From Nocardia sp. NBC_00565 (GTDB lineage: Bacteria > Actinomycetota > Actinomycetes > Mycobacteriales > Mycobacteriaceae): a DNA stretch of 64,000 bases. Numbering within the stretch: position 1 is the first letter of the stretch; every line of letters starts with the position of its first letter. The translations under genes were made by a program, and so were the position numbers. Of the stretch, positions 9,033 to 17,955 are shown one piece after another. Under the pieces are notes generated by a model. The model was not told where the DNA came from and ran no database searches. It saw only the letters and a program-made list of their open reading frames with translations. The stretch spans positions 6,386,001 through 6,450,000 of the forward strand of contig NZ_CP107785.1 in assembly GCF_036345915.1 (NCBI RefSeq). Reading direction: 5' to 3'.

Positions 9033-10901
9033 TCAGGCTCGCGGCGTACCTCGCCCCGCCCGAGGTAGATCGAGGTCCAACGGAATACGGCCGACGGCCA
9101 GATGCGACTCCACCTCATCGGCGGGCATCGGTCGCGCGATCAGGAAGCCCTGCGCCCGATAGCAACCGAGCCCGACCAGCGTGCGCGCCGCCACCGGCGT
9201 CTCGACGCCCTCCCCGACCACACCGAGCCCGAACGATCCCGCCAGCCCGATGATGGATTTCACGATCGCCAGATCGTCGGTGCTCGTGCCGAGGCGCTGC
9301 ACGAATCCGCGGTCGATCTTCACCGCGTCGACCGGAAGCGCCTTGAGATGCGACAGCGAGCTGTAACCGGTGCCGAAGTCGTCGATGGCGATCTGTACGC
9401 CCATCCGCTTCAACCCGCGCAGCGTGACCTGCGTGCGCGCCAGATCCTGCACGACCACGTGCTCGGTGATCTCCAGACAGACCGAACTGCCGTCGATCCC
9501 GAACAGCCGCAGAATATCCTCGATCCGCTCCACGAAGTCCAGGCTGACCAGCTGGACCGGCGAAACATTGATCCGTATCACCACATTCGCGGCCAGACCG
9601 CGTCTGCGCCACTCGGCGAACTGGGCACACGCCGATCGGATCACCCAGCGACCCAGTTCACCGGCGAGATTGGTGGCCTCGGCGACGGTGACGAACGCAC
9701 TGGGCGGTAGCAGACCTCTGGTCGGATGCAACCAGCGCACCAGCGCCTCCAGCGCGACGATCCGGCCGGTGCGCAGGTCGACCTCGGGCTGATAGTGCAG
9801 CAGCAGCGATCCGTCGGAGACCGCGCCGCGCAGATTCAGCTCCACATCGTCCTGCAGTTCGAACTGGGCGCGCATGGCATCGGTGAACACCGCGACACCA
9901 TTGCCGCCGCCCGACTTCGCGGAAAGCAGCGCGTGATCGGCCCGGCGTAGCACATCGGCCACCGTGGTCTCGCCCGGAATCCCGACCGCGACACCGACGC
10001 TGGCACCGCGGCTGACCGATTCACCACCGACGGTGACCCGCCGTCCGATAAGCTGCTGGATCCTGGTCGCCTCCAGCTCGGCCGCCACCGCGTCCATCGG
10101 TTTGGCGGGCACGATGACGAATTCGTCGCCGCCGAGCCGGGCGATCATGTCATGGGGATCGAGGTTCTCCCGCAGCCGCGAGGAGAGCGTGCGAATGAAA
10201 TTGTCCCCCGCGGTGTGCCCGAGAAAATCGTTGAGCGCTTTGAGCCGATCGAGATCGAGAAAGAATGCGGCCACCGGGCCCGGACTGCCCTTTCGCAGCC
10301 GCTCCTCCATATGTTCGAGCAGCGCGCGCCGGTTCGCCAGCCCGGTCAGATCGTCGTGCAGGGCGATGTAGCGCAACCGTTCCTCGGCCACCACGCGGGC
10401 CTGCAGTTGGGCGAACAGCGATGCGATCGCCTTGAGCACATTCAGCTCCCGGGTGCTCCAGTCGCGATCGCCCTGTTTGATGAAACCGAGCACCCCGGTC
10501 GAATCGCCGCGCGAGAGCAGCGGCACGGCGGCCATGGCGACCTGCGGGATACCGGAGGAGCGCCGGATCGTCTCTTGATAGTCGGCGGATTGCTGGTCGG
10601 GCCGCACGATGATCGGCTCGGTGGCGTATTCCAACTCGCGAAAGACCGAGTCCGCCTTCTCGAAATGCACGATTTTCAGTGGATCGGGATCGGGCACGTC
10701 CCCACGATGCGGCCACTCCGCGATGAGTACGGTGGCCCGCTGCTCTCTATCGGTATGGCGTAGGTAGCTGAAATCGACATCGAAATGCTCGACCAATCTG
10801 GCCAGCACGCGCTCACTCGCCGCCACCATCGTCGTGGCGTCGACGCCCATCAACTCGGAGGCGACCTGAGTCACCAATGAGTCGAGCGTTCGCCGAGGCA
10901 C
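9033..10901 (-). CDS. GAF-GGDEF-EAL cyclic-di-GMP metabolism protein
   Basis: A 622-residue soluble protein that can make and/or degrade cyclic di-GMP. An N-terminal GAF-type sensor domain (about 15-170) precedes a diguanylate cyclase domain with intact GGDEF at 257-261 and an EAL phosphodiesterase domain with EAL at 385-387 and DDFGTGYSSL further on. The RxxD inhibitory site normally five residues before GGDEF is absent (DPHD there), so product inhibition at that site is unlikely. Length and domain order match Rv1354c of M. tuberculosis. The start is GTG at 10901 with GGAG 6 nt upstream. It lies 16 nt after the MoeY-like gene in one operon. Confidence 0.9.
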   Translation of the reverse strand: MPRRTLDSLVTQVASELMGVDATTMVAASERVLARLVEHFDVDFSYLRHTDREQRATVLIAEWPHRGDVPDPDPLKIVHFEKADSVFRELEYATEPIIVRPDQQSADYQETIRRSSGIPQVAMAAVPLLSRGDSTGVLGFIKQGDRDWSTRELNVLKAIASLFAQLQARVVAEERLRYIALHDDLTGLANRRALLEHMEERLRKGSPGPVAAFFLDLDRLKALNDFLGHTAGDNFIRTLSSRLRENLDPHDMIARLGGDEFVIVPAKPMDAVAAELEATRIQQLIGRRVTVGGESVSRGASVGVAVGIPGETTVADVLRRADHALLSAKSGGGNGVAVFTDAMRAQFELQDDVELNLRGAVSDGSLLLHYQPEVDLRTGRIVALEALVRWLHPTRGLLPPSAFVTVAEATNLAGELGRWVIRSACAQFAEWRRRGLAANVVIRINVSPVQLVSLDFVERIEDILRLFGIDGSSVCLEITEHVVVQDLARTQVTLRGLKRMGVQIAIDDFGTGYSSLSHLKALPVDAVKIDRGFVQRLGTSTDDLAIVKSIIGLAGSFGLGVVGEGVETPVAARTLVGLGCYRAQGFLIARPMPADEVESHLAVGRIPLDLDLPRAGRGTPRA

Positions 10902-10917
10902 CTAATCTCCGATCGCG

Positions 10918-13077
10918 CTAGCTGTGGTTGCCTGCGCCCGGCACTGGAAGCCGCCTACTGCGGACCGTGGCTGCTGCCGCGTAGCTCAGGCGAAGCACCA
11001 ATGCCATGATCTCATGCCCAGGCACTCCCAGCAGGTCCAGGAAACGGCCCTGAAGTGACGTCAGTGTATCCGCGAAATCCGGGGAAATCCCTTCCAGCTC
11101 GTCGGGGTGCCGCGCATACAGGAACAACGGCGAGACCGGTTGCACCGCGAGACCGAGCCGTTGTGCCTCGACCCAGACGCGCTGCACCGCCGCGCCGCCG
11201 CGCGCGTAGTCGGCGAGTTCGACCGCCGACGACCCGGATTTGCGCGGAAATGTCACGGCCAGCACCGCCGAACTCGACAGCACGCGGTCCCGGGTGTATT
11301 CGCCGAGCGCGGCCCCGCCCTGCCATTCGCGCAGCCGATCCATCACGTCCGAACGCACCCCGATACGGATTTTGGCCTGCTCATCGGCGGCCAATTCCAT
11401 ACTCCGGATATCGATCCCGGTGCGCGGATCCTCGCCGGGCCAGCGCAGTTCGCCGAACAGCTCCTGGTGTAGGCGCGGGGTCAGATGGCGGATGCGGTCG
11501 GATTCGGCGAGCAGCGCGGCCGCCGTCGCGAGATCGTCGGGTTCGGTGACGGCATGGACCATGGCGTCCGCCTCGGCGGCGACCGCGGCCAGCGCGGGCA
11601 GGACATCGGCCGCCAGCGGCGCGCCGGTGCCGAGCCGTCGGTTCGTCTCGCGGGTCAGCGTGTCCGGATAGGCGCGGGCCAGTCCCGGATCAGTGCTGTT
11701 GCCGAGGTGTAGCACCGCGGTCAACGCGGTGGCGTCGCCCTCGATGAACTCGTGGTCGCCGAGCATGTCGTGCGCGGCGGCCGCGGCGCGTGCGTTGTGC
11801 AACGCCGCGCCGATGGATACGGCGCTGGCGCGATAACCGATGTCCAGTCCCGATGACCGGGTGCGGGCCAAGTCGATTCGCAACTGGTCGCCCTCGACCC
11901 GCAGGAACCACGGCTGGGTGTTACCGCCCGACGGCGCGCGCTGCGCACACTCGAGCATCTGCTCGATCGCGGATCCGCCGCGCGGTAGCCCGTCGCCTTC
12001 GTAATCCGGATATTCGTCGCGCACCTGCTCGCACGCCGGCTCCGGTTCGGCCAGCTCATCGAGGCCGCGCTCCAGATCGAACCGGGTCCGGCCGGAGGAC
12101 AGCTTCTGCCCGAGCCCGATCCGGCGCACGGCGGCCGCCACGATGGCCGCGCCGAGCTGCACATCGCCGCCGAGCTGCGGCCAGGTCGTCACGGTTTCGT
12201 CGATCTCGACCAGACTGGCGGCCATTCGGGCCGAGAGCTCCTTGGGATCCAGGATCCGCATGACATGCGGTGCCTTGTCCTTGGTGGACAACCCGCGCAG
12301 ATCCGCGCCGACGGTCGCGCCGAGCAGCCCGTGGAACGGCGGACGATCCGGTTCGAGGTCATAGCGCTCGACATCGAGCAGGCCGCGATCGCTGGTATCC
12401 ATCAGCAGCGGAATCCGGTGTCGGCGTGCGCTTTCCCGAACGGCGAACTTGATATCGAGCGAATCGCACTCCTCGACCACGATCGACAACCCGCGCATGA
12501 ATTCGTCAACGGTGTCTTCGCCGACGCCCGCGGTGTAGACCTCGACCGGCAGATAGGGATCGAGTTCGGCGACCCGGCGCGCGGTCACGATCGACTTGTT
12601 CACGCCGATATCGAAGATCCCGGCCGGTATCCGATTCAGATTCGACAGCTCGATCTCGTCGAAGTCGGCCAGGCGCAGCAGCCCGCAGCTGCCCTCCTGG
12701 GCCAGCGCGTACGCGACCGCGTGCCCGACGCTCTGCCCGATCACCCCGACCGCGAGTCCGGCGCAGCGTTGCTGTTCGGCGCGGGTGAGCTTGTTCTGAT
12801 TGCGGTCCAACCGAATTGCCCGATAGGTCTTTTCGCCGGGCAGACCGACGAGAGTGCGCCGCCACGGGTAGAAGACCCACCGATCCGTCTCCGGACCACC
12901 GAGATCCGGCGGCGGTGTGCGCACCTTGTCGAGTTCGGCGCGCAGCACGTCGCGCAGGTCGAGGATGCGTACCCACGGCCACTTCCGCAATTGCACCAGG
13001 ATCTGCGCGTCGTCGGTTGCTGTCTCGTCGAGAATCAGGGGGCGATGGTCCGCCATCGGACCGAGATCACCGATCAT
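10918..13077 (-). CDS. moeY: MoeY-like fusion: ThiF/E1-like adenylyltransferase plus nitroreductase domain
   Basis: A 719-residue two-domain protein. The N-terminal half (about 85-330) is a ThiF/MoeB/E1-like nucleotide-binding domain; its glycine-rich loop is GVIGQSVGHAVA and DFDEIELSNLNRI follows. The C-terminal half (about 355-700) is nitroreductase/FMN-type, beginning near AQRAPSGGNTQPW. Length and order match MoeY (Rv1355c, about 715 residues), annotated as a molybdopterin-synthesis candidate but not characterised as far as I know. No zinc-binding CXXC pairs of MoeB are seen. The ATG overlaps the stop of the upstream gene (ATGA), so the two are translationally coupled. M. tuberculosis has the same neighbour order (Rv1354c-Rv1355c). 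Confidence 0.85.
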   Translation of the reverse strand: MIGDLGPMADHRPLILDETATDDAQILVQLRKWPWVRILDLRDVLRAELDKVRTPPPDLGGPETDRWVFYPWRRTLVGLPGEKTYRAIRLDRNQNKLTRAEQQRCAGLAVGVIGQSVGHAVAYALAQEGSCGLLRLADFDEIELSNLNRIPAGIFDIGVNKSIVTARRVAELDPYLPVEVYTAGVGEDTVDEFMRGLSIVVEECDSLDIKFAVRESARRHRIPLLMDTSDRGLLDVERYDLEPDRPPFHGLLGATVGADLRGLSTKDKAPHVMRILDPKELSARMAASLVEIDETVTTWPQLGGDVQLGAAIVAAAVRRIGLGQKLSSGRTRFDLERGLDELAEPEPACEQVRDEYPDYEGDGLPRGGSAIEQMLECAQRAPSGGNTQPWFLRVEGDQLRIDLARTRSSGLDIGYRASAVSIGAALHNARAAAAAHDMLGDHEFIEGDATALTAVLHLGNSTDPGLARAYPDTLTRETNRRLGTGAPLAADVLPALAAVAAEADAMVHAVTEPDDLATAAALLAESDRIRHLTPRLHQELFGELRWPGEDPRTGIDIRSMELAADEQAKIRIGVRSDVMDRLREWQGGAALGEYTRDRVLSSSAVLAVTFPRKSGSSAVELADYARGGAAVQRVWVEAQRLGLAVQPVSPLFLYARHPDELEGISPDFADTLTSLQGRFLDLLGVPGHEIMALVLRLSYAAAATVRSRRLPVPGAGNHS

Positions 13078-13838
13078 GGCTGCGCCAGTCCTCCGCTCCC
13101 TGGTCTACTCGAGAGTGCTCGGCCGTGCGGCGACAGCCATGCATCGAGTGCCGCACGCTCCAGCGCGATCAACGAACTCTGCAATTTTGTGGCTAATGAC
13201 CGGTATGTCCGGATATCCCACCACAGCGGGACGGTGCGATACCGGTCGTCCGGATAGGGCACCGACGGTATCCGATCGGCGACGTACCCACCACTCGATC
13301 GGTACAGACCGATATTTCGCGTGGCAGTGGTGACGAAGCCGAACCTGGCATCGAGCAGCCGGGCGGCGTGCACAACGCAGCGCGACACCGCGGCGGCGAG
13401 CGCGGTGCGATGCTCGGCCTCCCGCGCGACCCAGACCGCTTTCACCTCGACTATGCCCTCTGGTATCCGTTCGGCAACCACCGTGCGCAGTTGATCGGCA
13501 CCGGGTCGACCAGCCCAGGCGCCGAGCGCGTGCACCTCGTCGGCGACTCCATAGGGACCCTGTGCCCGCAATCCCGCGAGGACCGCGCCTGCGGGGTCGA
13601 CGGCGGTGAAGAACAACGATGTCGAATGGCCGTCGACAACACTGTCGTATTCCAAAGCGTGATCAACGCCAAAGTGCCGGTAAACCCGCAGCGCACCATG
13701 CAGATAACGGCGCCACAGATCGGGATGAGCCTGCGGAGTAGCGATATGAAAGACATAACCGGAATGCATGTCGCGAAACCGCAACACCTCGGCATCGCGC
13801 GTGCCCCCGGGGCCGACTGCGATTGTTTCGACAGTCAT
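13074..13838 (-). CDS. Conserved hypothetical protein, probable GNAT-like fold (FeeM/LuxI-like)
   Basis: I do not recognise a characterised function. The 254-residue product has a central region reading like an acyl-CoA/acyl-ACP N-acyltransferase: strand SLFFTAVDPAGAVLAGLRAQ, then GIVEVKAVWVAREAEHRTALA and a strand FGFVTTATRN followed by a turn to YRSSGGY. This pattern recalls autoinducer synthase or FeeM-type N-acyl amino acid synthases, but no diagnostic residue settles it. ATG at 13838 has GTAGGA about 7 nt upstream. It is the first gene of a coupled operon with moeY and the GGDEF-EAL gene, occupying the position of Rv1356c. Confidence 0.7.
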   Translation of the reverse strand: MTVETIAVGPGGTRDAEVLRFRDMHSGYVFHIATPQAHPDLWRRYLHGALRVYRHFGVDHALEYDSVVDGHSTSLFFTAVDPAGAVLAGLRAQGPYGVADEVHALGAWAGRPGADQLRTVVAERIPEGIVEVKAVWVAREAEHRTALAAAVSRCVVHAARLLDARFGFVTTATRNIGLYRSSGGYVADRIPSVPYPDDRYRTVPLWWDIRTYRSLATKLQSSLIALERAALDAWLSPHGRALSSRPGSGGLAQP

Positions 13839-13963
13839 GGTTTTCCTACTCCGTTTGCTACCGCACAGCTGCACGGTCATCGAGCCGGTCCGGCCAGCTC
13901 ACCAGACGACTCGCCGATCAGGTGAGTTTGCCTAGGGCAGTATCCGTCATTCGACAAGAATTG

Positions 13964-13977
13964 ACCAGATATCTGGT
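13964..13977. promoter_or_regulatory. 14-bp perfect palindrome in a divergence/end region
   Basis: ACCAGATATCTGGT is a perfect palindrome in an AT-richer stretch (13921-14094), 126 bp upstream of the minus-strand operon beginning at 13838. It could be an operator for that operon. No known family consensus is matched. Confidence 0.35.
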
Positions 13978-14094
13978 TAATCTTCCGAAAACTTACTGAT
14001 TGCCCCGAAATTACCGCAGGTCAGACCCCTCGAACAAGGCGTCGAACGGAAGGGGGAGACCAGTCGGTACTGACACAGCTAACATTGAGCAAAA

Positions 14095-14529
14095 TTACAC
14101 CAGGATGGAGATGAACAGCTCGACCGACTCCGGCCCACGCCAGATCTCGATCTCTTCCCGGTAGGCCCGGGTGATCTCCGCGGAGGCCGTCGCATCGTCG
14201 ACCTGGGCCCACACATCCTCGACCGGATCGTGATAATCACCGTTCGGCTCGAACCGGGCGTAGACACCCTTGGGCACCTTCACCAGTACGTCACCGACCG
14301 GAACCGCACTCGGATCCGAGTACTCGAAACATACGACGGCGTTGTAGTTTCCGGCCGGATCCGGCACGTAGACCGTGTACATCGGCTGGTCGTCGCCCGC
14401 GCGATCGCGCAGCCGATCCTTGAGGAATTCGATCAGCTCGCTATTGCTGACCTTGAAGCTCGGACGTACCCGCGGCACCACCAAGCCGCCGTAGATGGCC
14501 TCGCGGCGCACCACGATCGCATACGTCAT
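14095..14529 (-). CDS. GyrI/AraC effector-binding-domain-like protein (second of pair)
   Basis: A 144-residue stand-alone protein that looks like the effector-binding (GyrI/SOUL-like) domain of AraC/BmrR regulators without a DNA-binding domain. Features are the start YAIVVRREAIYGGLVVPRV, the strand VGDVLVKVPKGVYARFEPNG and the helix PVEDVWAQVDDA, which align in pattern with the upstream neighbour. The ATG at 14529 overlaps the neighbour's TGA, so the two are coupled. The hydrophobic ligand is unknown. Confidence 0.7.
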   Translation of the reverse strand: MTYAIVVRREAIYGGLVVPRVRPSFKVSNSELIEFLKDRLRDRAGDDQPMYTVYVPDPAGNYNAVVCFEYSDPSAVPVGDVLVKVPKGVYARFEPNGDYHDPVEDVWAQVDDATASAEITRAYREEIEIWRGPESVELFISILV

Positions 14530-14969
14530 CACGCATCGACCGCCAAGTAGAGGTCGATCTTGTACGCGTGCGGATAACACTCGAAGTCGCCGGTGTAGGT
14601 GCGTTTGATGTGGTTGTGCTCCTCGGCATAGGCGATCTGCGTCCACAGGTCGGTCATCACCTGCGGAAAGTTACCCACCGAAGAGAACCTGGCATAGGTG
14701 CCGCGCGGCAGCCGCGCCACCAAATGCCCGCGGGTGACATCGTCGAAGGACGCGCACTCGTAGCCGACGATCTGGGTGTTGTAGGTGCCGAGTTCGCCGG
14801 TGTAGTCGGTGAATGCGCTGGCCAGCGGGCCGCCGAGTTCCTGATGCAGGACCGCCGCCCATGCGGCCTCGAGGTCGTGGTCACGCAGTTTCCCGAGCGC
14901 ACGTTTCGGGCTGCGCACCGGCAGCCCGGCAACCCACGTCTCGTCTCGCTCGACGATTTCAAACTGCAT
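14529..14969 (-). CDS. GyrI/AraC effector-binding-domain-like protein (first of pair)
   Basis: A 146-residue stand-alone effector-binding-domain protein. The characteristic pattern is FEIVERDETWVAGLPVRSP at the start, GHLVARLPRGTYARFSSVG in the middle, NFPQVMTDLWTQIAYAEEH, and the terminal strand YKIDLYLAVDA. ATG at 14969 has GAAAGAG upstream with suitable spacing; an upstream in-frame start exists but lacks a site. It forms a two-gene operon with a paralogue and is divergent from the M20 amidohydrolase. Confidence 0.75.
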   Translation of the reverse strand: MQFEIVERDETWVAGLPVRSPKRALGKLRDHDLEAAWAAVLHQELGGPLASAFTDYTGELGTYNTQIVGYECASFDDVTRGHLVARLPRGTYARFSSVGNFPQVMTDLWTQIAYAEEHNHIKRTYTGDFECYPHAYKIDLYLAVDA

Positions 14970-15222
14970 GAAAAGACTCTTTCGAGGTGATCCCGGGGGC
15001 GTGGCCCGCATCCGGTCGGTCAGAAAGGCCATGCTATCAACTCGCCGCTGGTGGTTCCGATCACATATCCGCGTCGTTACCCGCGGCTCGCGATCCCACC
15101 GAACTGGTCGGCCGTCCTGTACGCAAACCGATGGCTATCGATGCATAGTGGACATGACAATCGCCGATCTCACGGCGTCGATCTACGACCGCGGTCCCAC
15201 GGGCACACCGAATGGAGTCCTG

Positions 15223-16509
15223 ATGAAATCGAGCGCGATCTACGACGAATTGGACAGCCACGCTGGCGAGATCGCCGCTCAGGTGGTGCGCTGGCGTCGG
15301 CATCTGCATCAGCATCCGGAGCTGTCGAATCGGGAGGCGCAGACCGCCGCGCTCATCGCCGAGCATCTGCGCTCACTGCGGCTGGACGAGGTGCGCACCG
15401 ATATCGCCGGGCACGGCATCGTCGGCGTGCTACGCGGCGGCGCGCCGGGCGAGAACGTCATCGCGCTGCGCGCCGATATCGATGCCCTGCCGGTGCCGGA
15501 CCTGTGCGGGGTCGACTTCGCCTCGCACGCGGTCGACAACGACTATCCCGGGGGACCCTTCCCGGTCTCGCACGCCTGTGGTCACGACTGTCACACCGCG
15601 ATGCTGATGGGTGCGGTGAGCGTGCTCGCCCAGGTTCGGGAGCGGCTGCCGGGGACAGTGCTGTTGGTCTTCCAACCGGCCGAGGAGGGACCGCCGGTGG
15701 ACGAAACGGGCGGTGCGCGCGAGATGCTCGCACAGGGCGCACTCGCCGATCCGGCACCGACAATGGCGTTCGGCTTCCATGTCACGCCATATCCCAAGGG
15801 CTACATCGGTTATCGGATCGGCAACCAGTTCGGCGCGTCATCGCTGGTGAAGATCACCATCACCGGACAGCAGGTGCACGGGTCGACACCGTGGATGGGT
15901 ATCGATCCGATGCCCGCCGCCGGCGCGGTGCTGACCGGGATCGGGCAGCTTTATCGGCAGGTCAGCGCGTTCGATCCGGTCACGGTGTCGATCGGGCATA
16001 TCCAGGATGTGGGCCGGTTCAACATCATCGGGCAGACGGTGACGCTGTGGGGCACCATCCGCTGCGCGGTCGAATCCGATATGGGCGAGGTGCAGAAGCG
16101 GCTCACCACCCTCGCCGAACATACCGCCCAGGCCTACAACGCCACGGCCACCGTGGATCACCTGCAGGATGTGCCCGCGGTGCACAACGCGAAGAAATGG
16201 GTCGACGCCGCACTGCCGACCTTCCAGCGCGTCGCGGGGGCCGACCGGGTGGTGCCGTCCATCCCGACGCTCGGTTATGACGATGTCTCGGAATTCATCA
16301 ATCGCTATGGCGGGTTGTACGTCACGCTCGGTGTGCAAGACGCCGAACTCGACGCGAACGGTATGCCCATTGCATCACCCGGCGGACGCGGGCTGGCGGT
16401 GAACCACAATCCGCATTTCTACGCCGATGACGACACGCTGGTCACCGGTGTGCGGCTGCACGCGCACGTCGCCTATGACCACCTCATCGGCGCGTTGTCG
16501 CCGGAATGA
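15223..16509 (+). CDS. M20-family amidohydrolase (N-acyl-amino-acid hydrolase type)
   Basis: A zinc peptidase/amidohydrolase of the M20D group (AmhX/hippurate hydrolase-like), cleaving acyl or amino-acid amide bonds. The 428-residue protein shows WRRHLHQHPELSNRE, RADIDALPV, the metal motif SHACGHDCHTAML, and FQPAEEGP carrying the catalytic Glu. Next comes the lid/dimerisation domain (about 190-310) with GQQVHGSTPW. ATG at 15223 has GGAG 5 nt upstream. An earlier in-frame ATG at 15154, possibly leaderless, would add 23 residues. The udgB gene follows after 21 nt, probably in the same transcript although the functions do not obviously connect. Confidence 0.88.
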   Translation: MKSSAIYDELDSHAGEIAAQVVRWRRHLHQHPELSNREAQTAALIAEHLRSLRLDEVRTDIAGHGIVGVLRGGAPGENVIALRADIDALPVPDLCGVDFASHAVDNDYPGGPFPVSHACGHDCHTAMLMGAVSVLAQVRERLPGTVLLVFQPAEEGPPVDETGGAREMLAQGALADPAPTMAFGFHVTPYPKGYIGYRIGNQFGASSLVKITITGQQVHGSTPWMGIDPMPAAGAVLTGIGQLYRQVSAFDPVTVSIGHIQDVGRFNIIGQTVTLWGTIRCAVESDMGEVQKRLTTLAEHTAQAYNATATVDHLQDVPAVHNAKKWVDAALPTFQRVAGADRVVPSIPTLGYDDVSEFINRYGGLYVTLGVQDAELDANGMPIASPGGRGLAVNHNPHFYADDDTLVTGVRLHAHVAYDHLIGALSPE

Positions 16510-16530
16510 TCCGCCGCGAAATGTGATCGA

Positions 16531-17262
16531 ATGCCACCCGTGTGCGAGACCATCGCCGAACTGGACGCCGCGGTCGCGGATTGCTTCGCCTGCCCGCGCC
16601 TGGTCGCCTGGCGGGAGCGGGCGGCGCGGGAGAAGCGCGCCGCCTATCGTGACGAGACCTATTGGGGCCGGGCGGTTCCGGGCTACGGTCCGGACGACGC
16701 AAGGCTGCTGATCGTCGGGTTGGCTCCCGCCGCGCACGGCGGCAATCGGACCGGTCGGATGTTCACCGGTGATCGCAGTGGCGATTTCCTCTACGCCGCG
16801 ATGTACAACGTCGGGCTCACCAATCAACCGACGGCGGTGCACCGCGATGACGGGCTACGGCTGATCGGCGCGCGGGTCACCGCGCCGGTGCACTGCGCAC
16901 CGCCGGACAACAAGCCGACACCCGATGAACGCGACCGCTGCCGTCACTGGCTGGAGACCGAATTGGGCCTGCTCACACCGACATTGCGGGCGGTCGTCGT
17001 ACTCGGCGCGTTCGGTTGGCAGGCGCTGCTTCCGGTGCTCGCGTCGGCGGGCTGGGTCATTCCGCGCCCGCGCCCCAAATTCGGGCACGGTGCGCATGTG
17101 GTGGTGGATCCGGCTGCCGATGACCGCGAACCGCTGCACCTATTCGGCTGCTACCACGTCAGCCAGCAGAACACCTTCACCGGCCGACTCACTCCTGCGA
17201 TGCTCGAGGCGGTCCTGGCCGACGCCGCGACCGCAGCGGGTCTGCCGGTCGGCGGGAGCTGA
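16531..17262 (+). CDS. udgB: Type 5 uracil-DNA glycosylase UdgB
   Basis: This iron-sulfur uracil-DNA glycosylase removes uracil and deaminated purines from DNA. The 243-residue protein has the family-5 motif 1 GLAPAAHGGNRTGRMFTGD and the C-terminal motif GCYHVSQQNTFTGRLT. Four Cys ligands for a [4Fe-4S] cluster are offered by CFAC near residue 20 and by Cys in VHCAPPDNKPTPDERDRC. The length matches Rv1259. The start is ATG at 16531 with no strong ribosome-binding site. Confidence 0.92.
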   Translation: MPPVCETIAELDAAVADCFACPRLVAWRERAAREKRAAYRDETYWGRAVPGYGPDDARLLIVGLAPAAHGGNRTGRMFTGDRSGDFLYAAMYNVGLTNQPTAVHRDDGLRLIGARVTAPVHCAPPDNKPTPDERDRCRHWLETELGLLTPTLRAVVVLGAFGWQALLPVLASAGWVIPRPRPKFGHGAHVVVDPAADDREPLHLFGCYHVSQQNTFTGRLTPAMLEAVLADAATAAGLPVGGS

Positions 17263-17277
17263 TCGGCCGGAAACCGA

Positions 17278-17955
17278 TCAGGACGGCGGCGTGATCTTGG
17301 TGATGACGATGATGCCCTCGCGCGGCGCGACGCTCACGAACTGCCGGTAGGTGCGGACGGTCGAATCGGCCCGGATCTCGGTGATCACCACATCGAAGCG
17401 CCCGTCGGCCATCGGTGTGATCAGCACGCAGTGCTGGGTGCCCGGCGGAATGGATTTGATTCCGGCGTCGATGAGCGCAACCGCGGCGACCCCCGCATCC
17501 GGGCTGGTCAGCGTCCGCGCGTCCGCTCCGGACCGGGTCACGTAGTAGGCGTATTGGAAGGCCAGGATCACATCCGGCCCCGATTTGGTCGAACCGGTGC
17601 CGTTGCCGCGCACCAACTGTTCGCTGCGCATCGGCTCGCAGTTCGGCCCGCCACCGAGCACCGGATCGGTGATCGTCGCCGTCGCCTGCCGGGTATTGCT
17701 CGCCGCGGCCGTATACACCAACACCAGCGCCACCGCCGCCATCGTCCCGAAGAGCGCGGCCGTACCGACCAGCCAGGGCGGACGCGGCGGGTGGCGGCGT
17801 TTGCGCGGCGGGCGCGGCGCGGGGAGGACGCGTGGCGCTGCCGCGGGCGCGATCATGCCAGGCCAGAGCGGCGCGGCCGACTGGCTCCGGTTCCGGCGCA
17901 TGCCCGTGTAGAGCGCGGCGGTATTGCCGGGCTCGGACATGTTCGACGACACCAT
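17278..17955 (-). CDS. Hypothetical single-pass membrane protein
   Basis: Not recognised. The 225-residue protein has a Pro/Arg-rich N-terminal cytoplasmic part (RPPRKRRHPPRPP near residue 50) and one transmembrane helix (about 61-84). The extracytoplasmic domain of about 140 residues contains two Cys (GGGPNCEP and GTQHCVLI) that could form a disulfide. Positive-inside topology places the C-terminal domain outside. ATG at 17955 is preceded by AGGGGTG. It converges on udgB with a 15-bp gap. Confidence 0.65.
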   Translation of the reverse strand: MVSSNMSEPGNTAALYTGMRRNRSQSAAPLWPGMIAPAAAPRVLPAPRPPRKRRHPPRPPWLVGTAALFGTMAAVALVLVYTAAASNTRQATATITDPVLGGGPNCEPMRSEQLVRGNGTGSTKSGPDVILAFQYAYYVTRSGADARTLTSPDAGVAAVALIDAGIKSIPPGTQHCVLITPMADGRFDVVITEIRADSTVRTYRQFVSVAPREGIIVITKITPPS

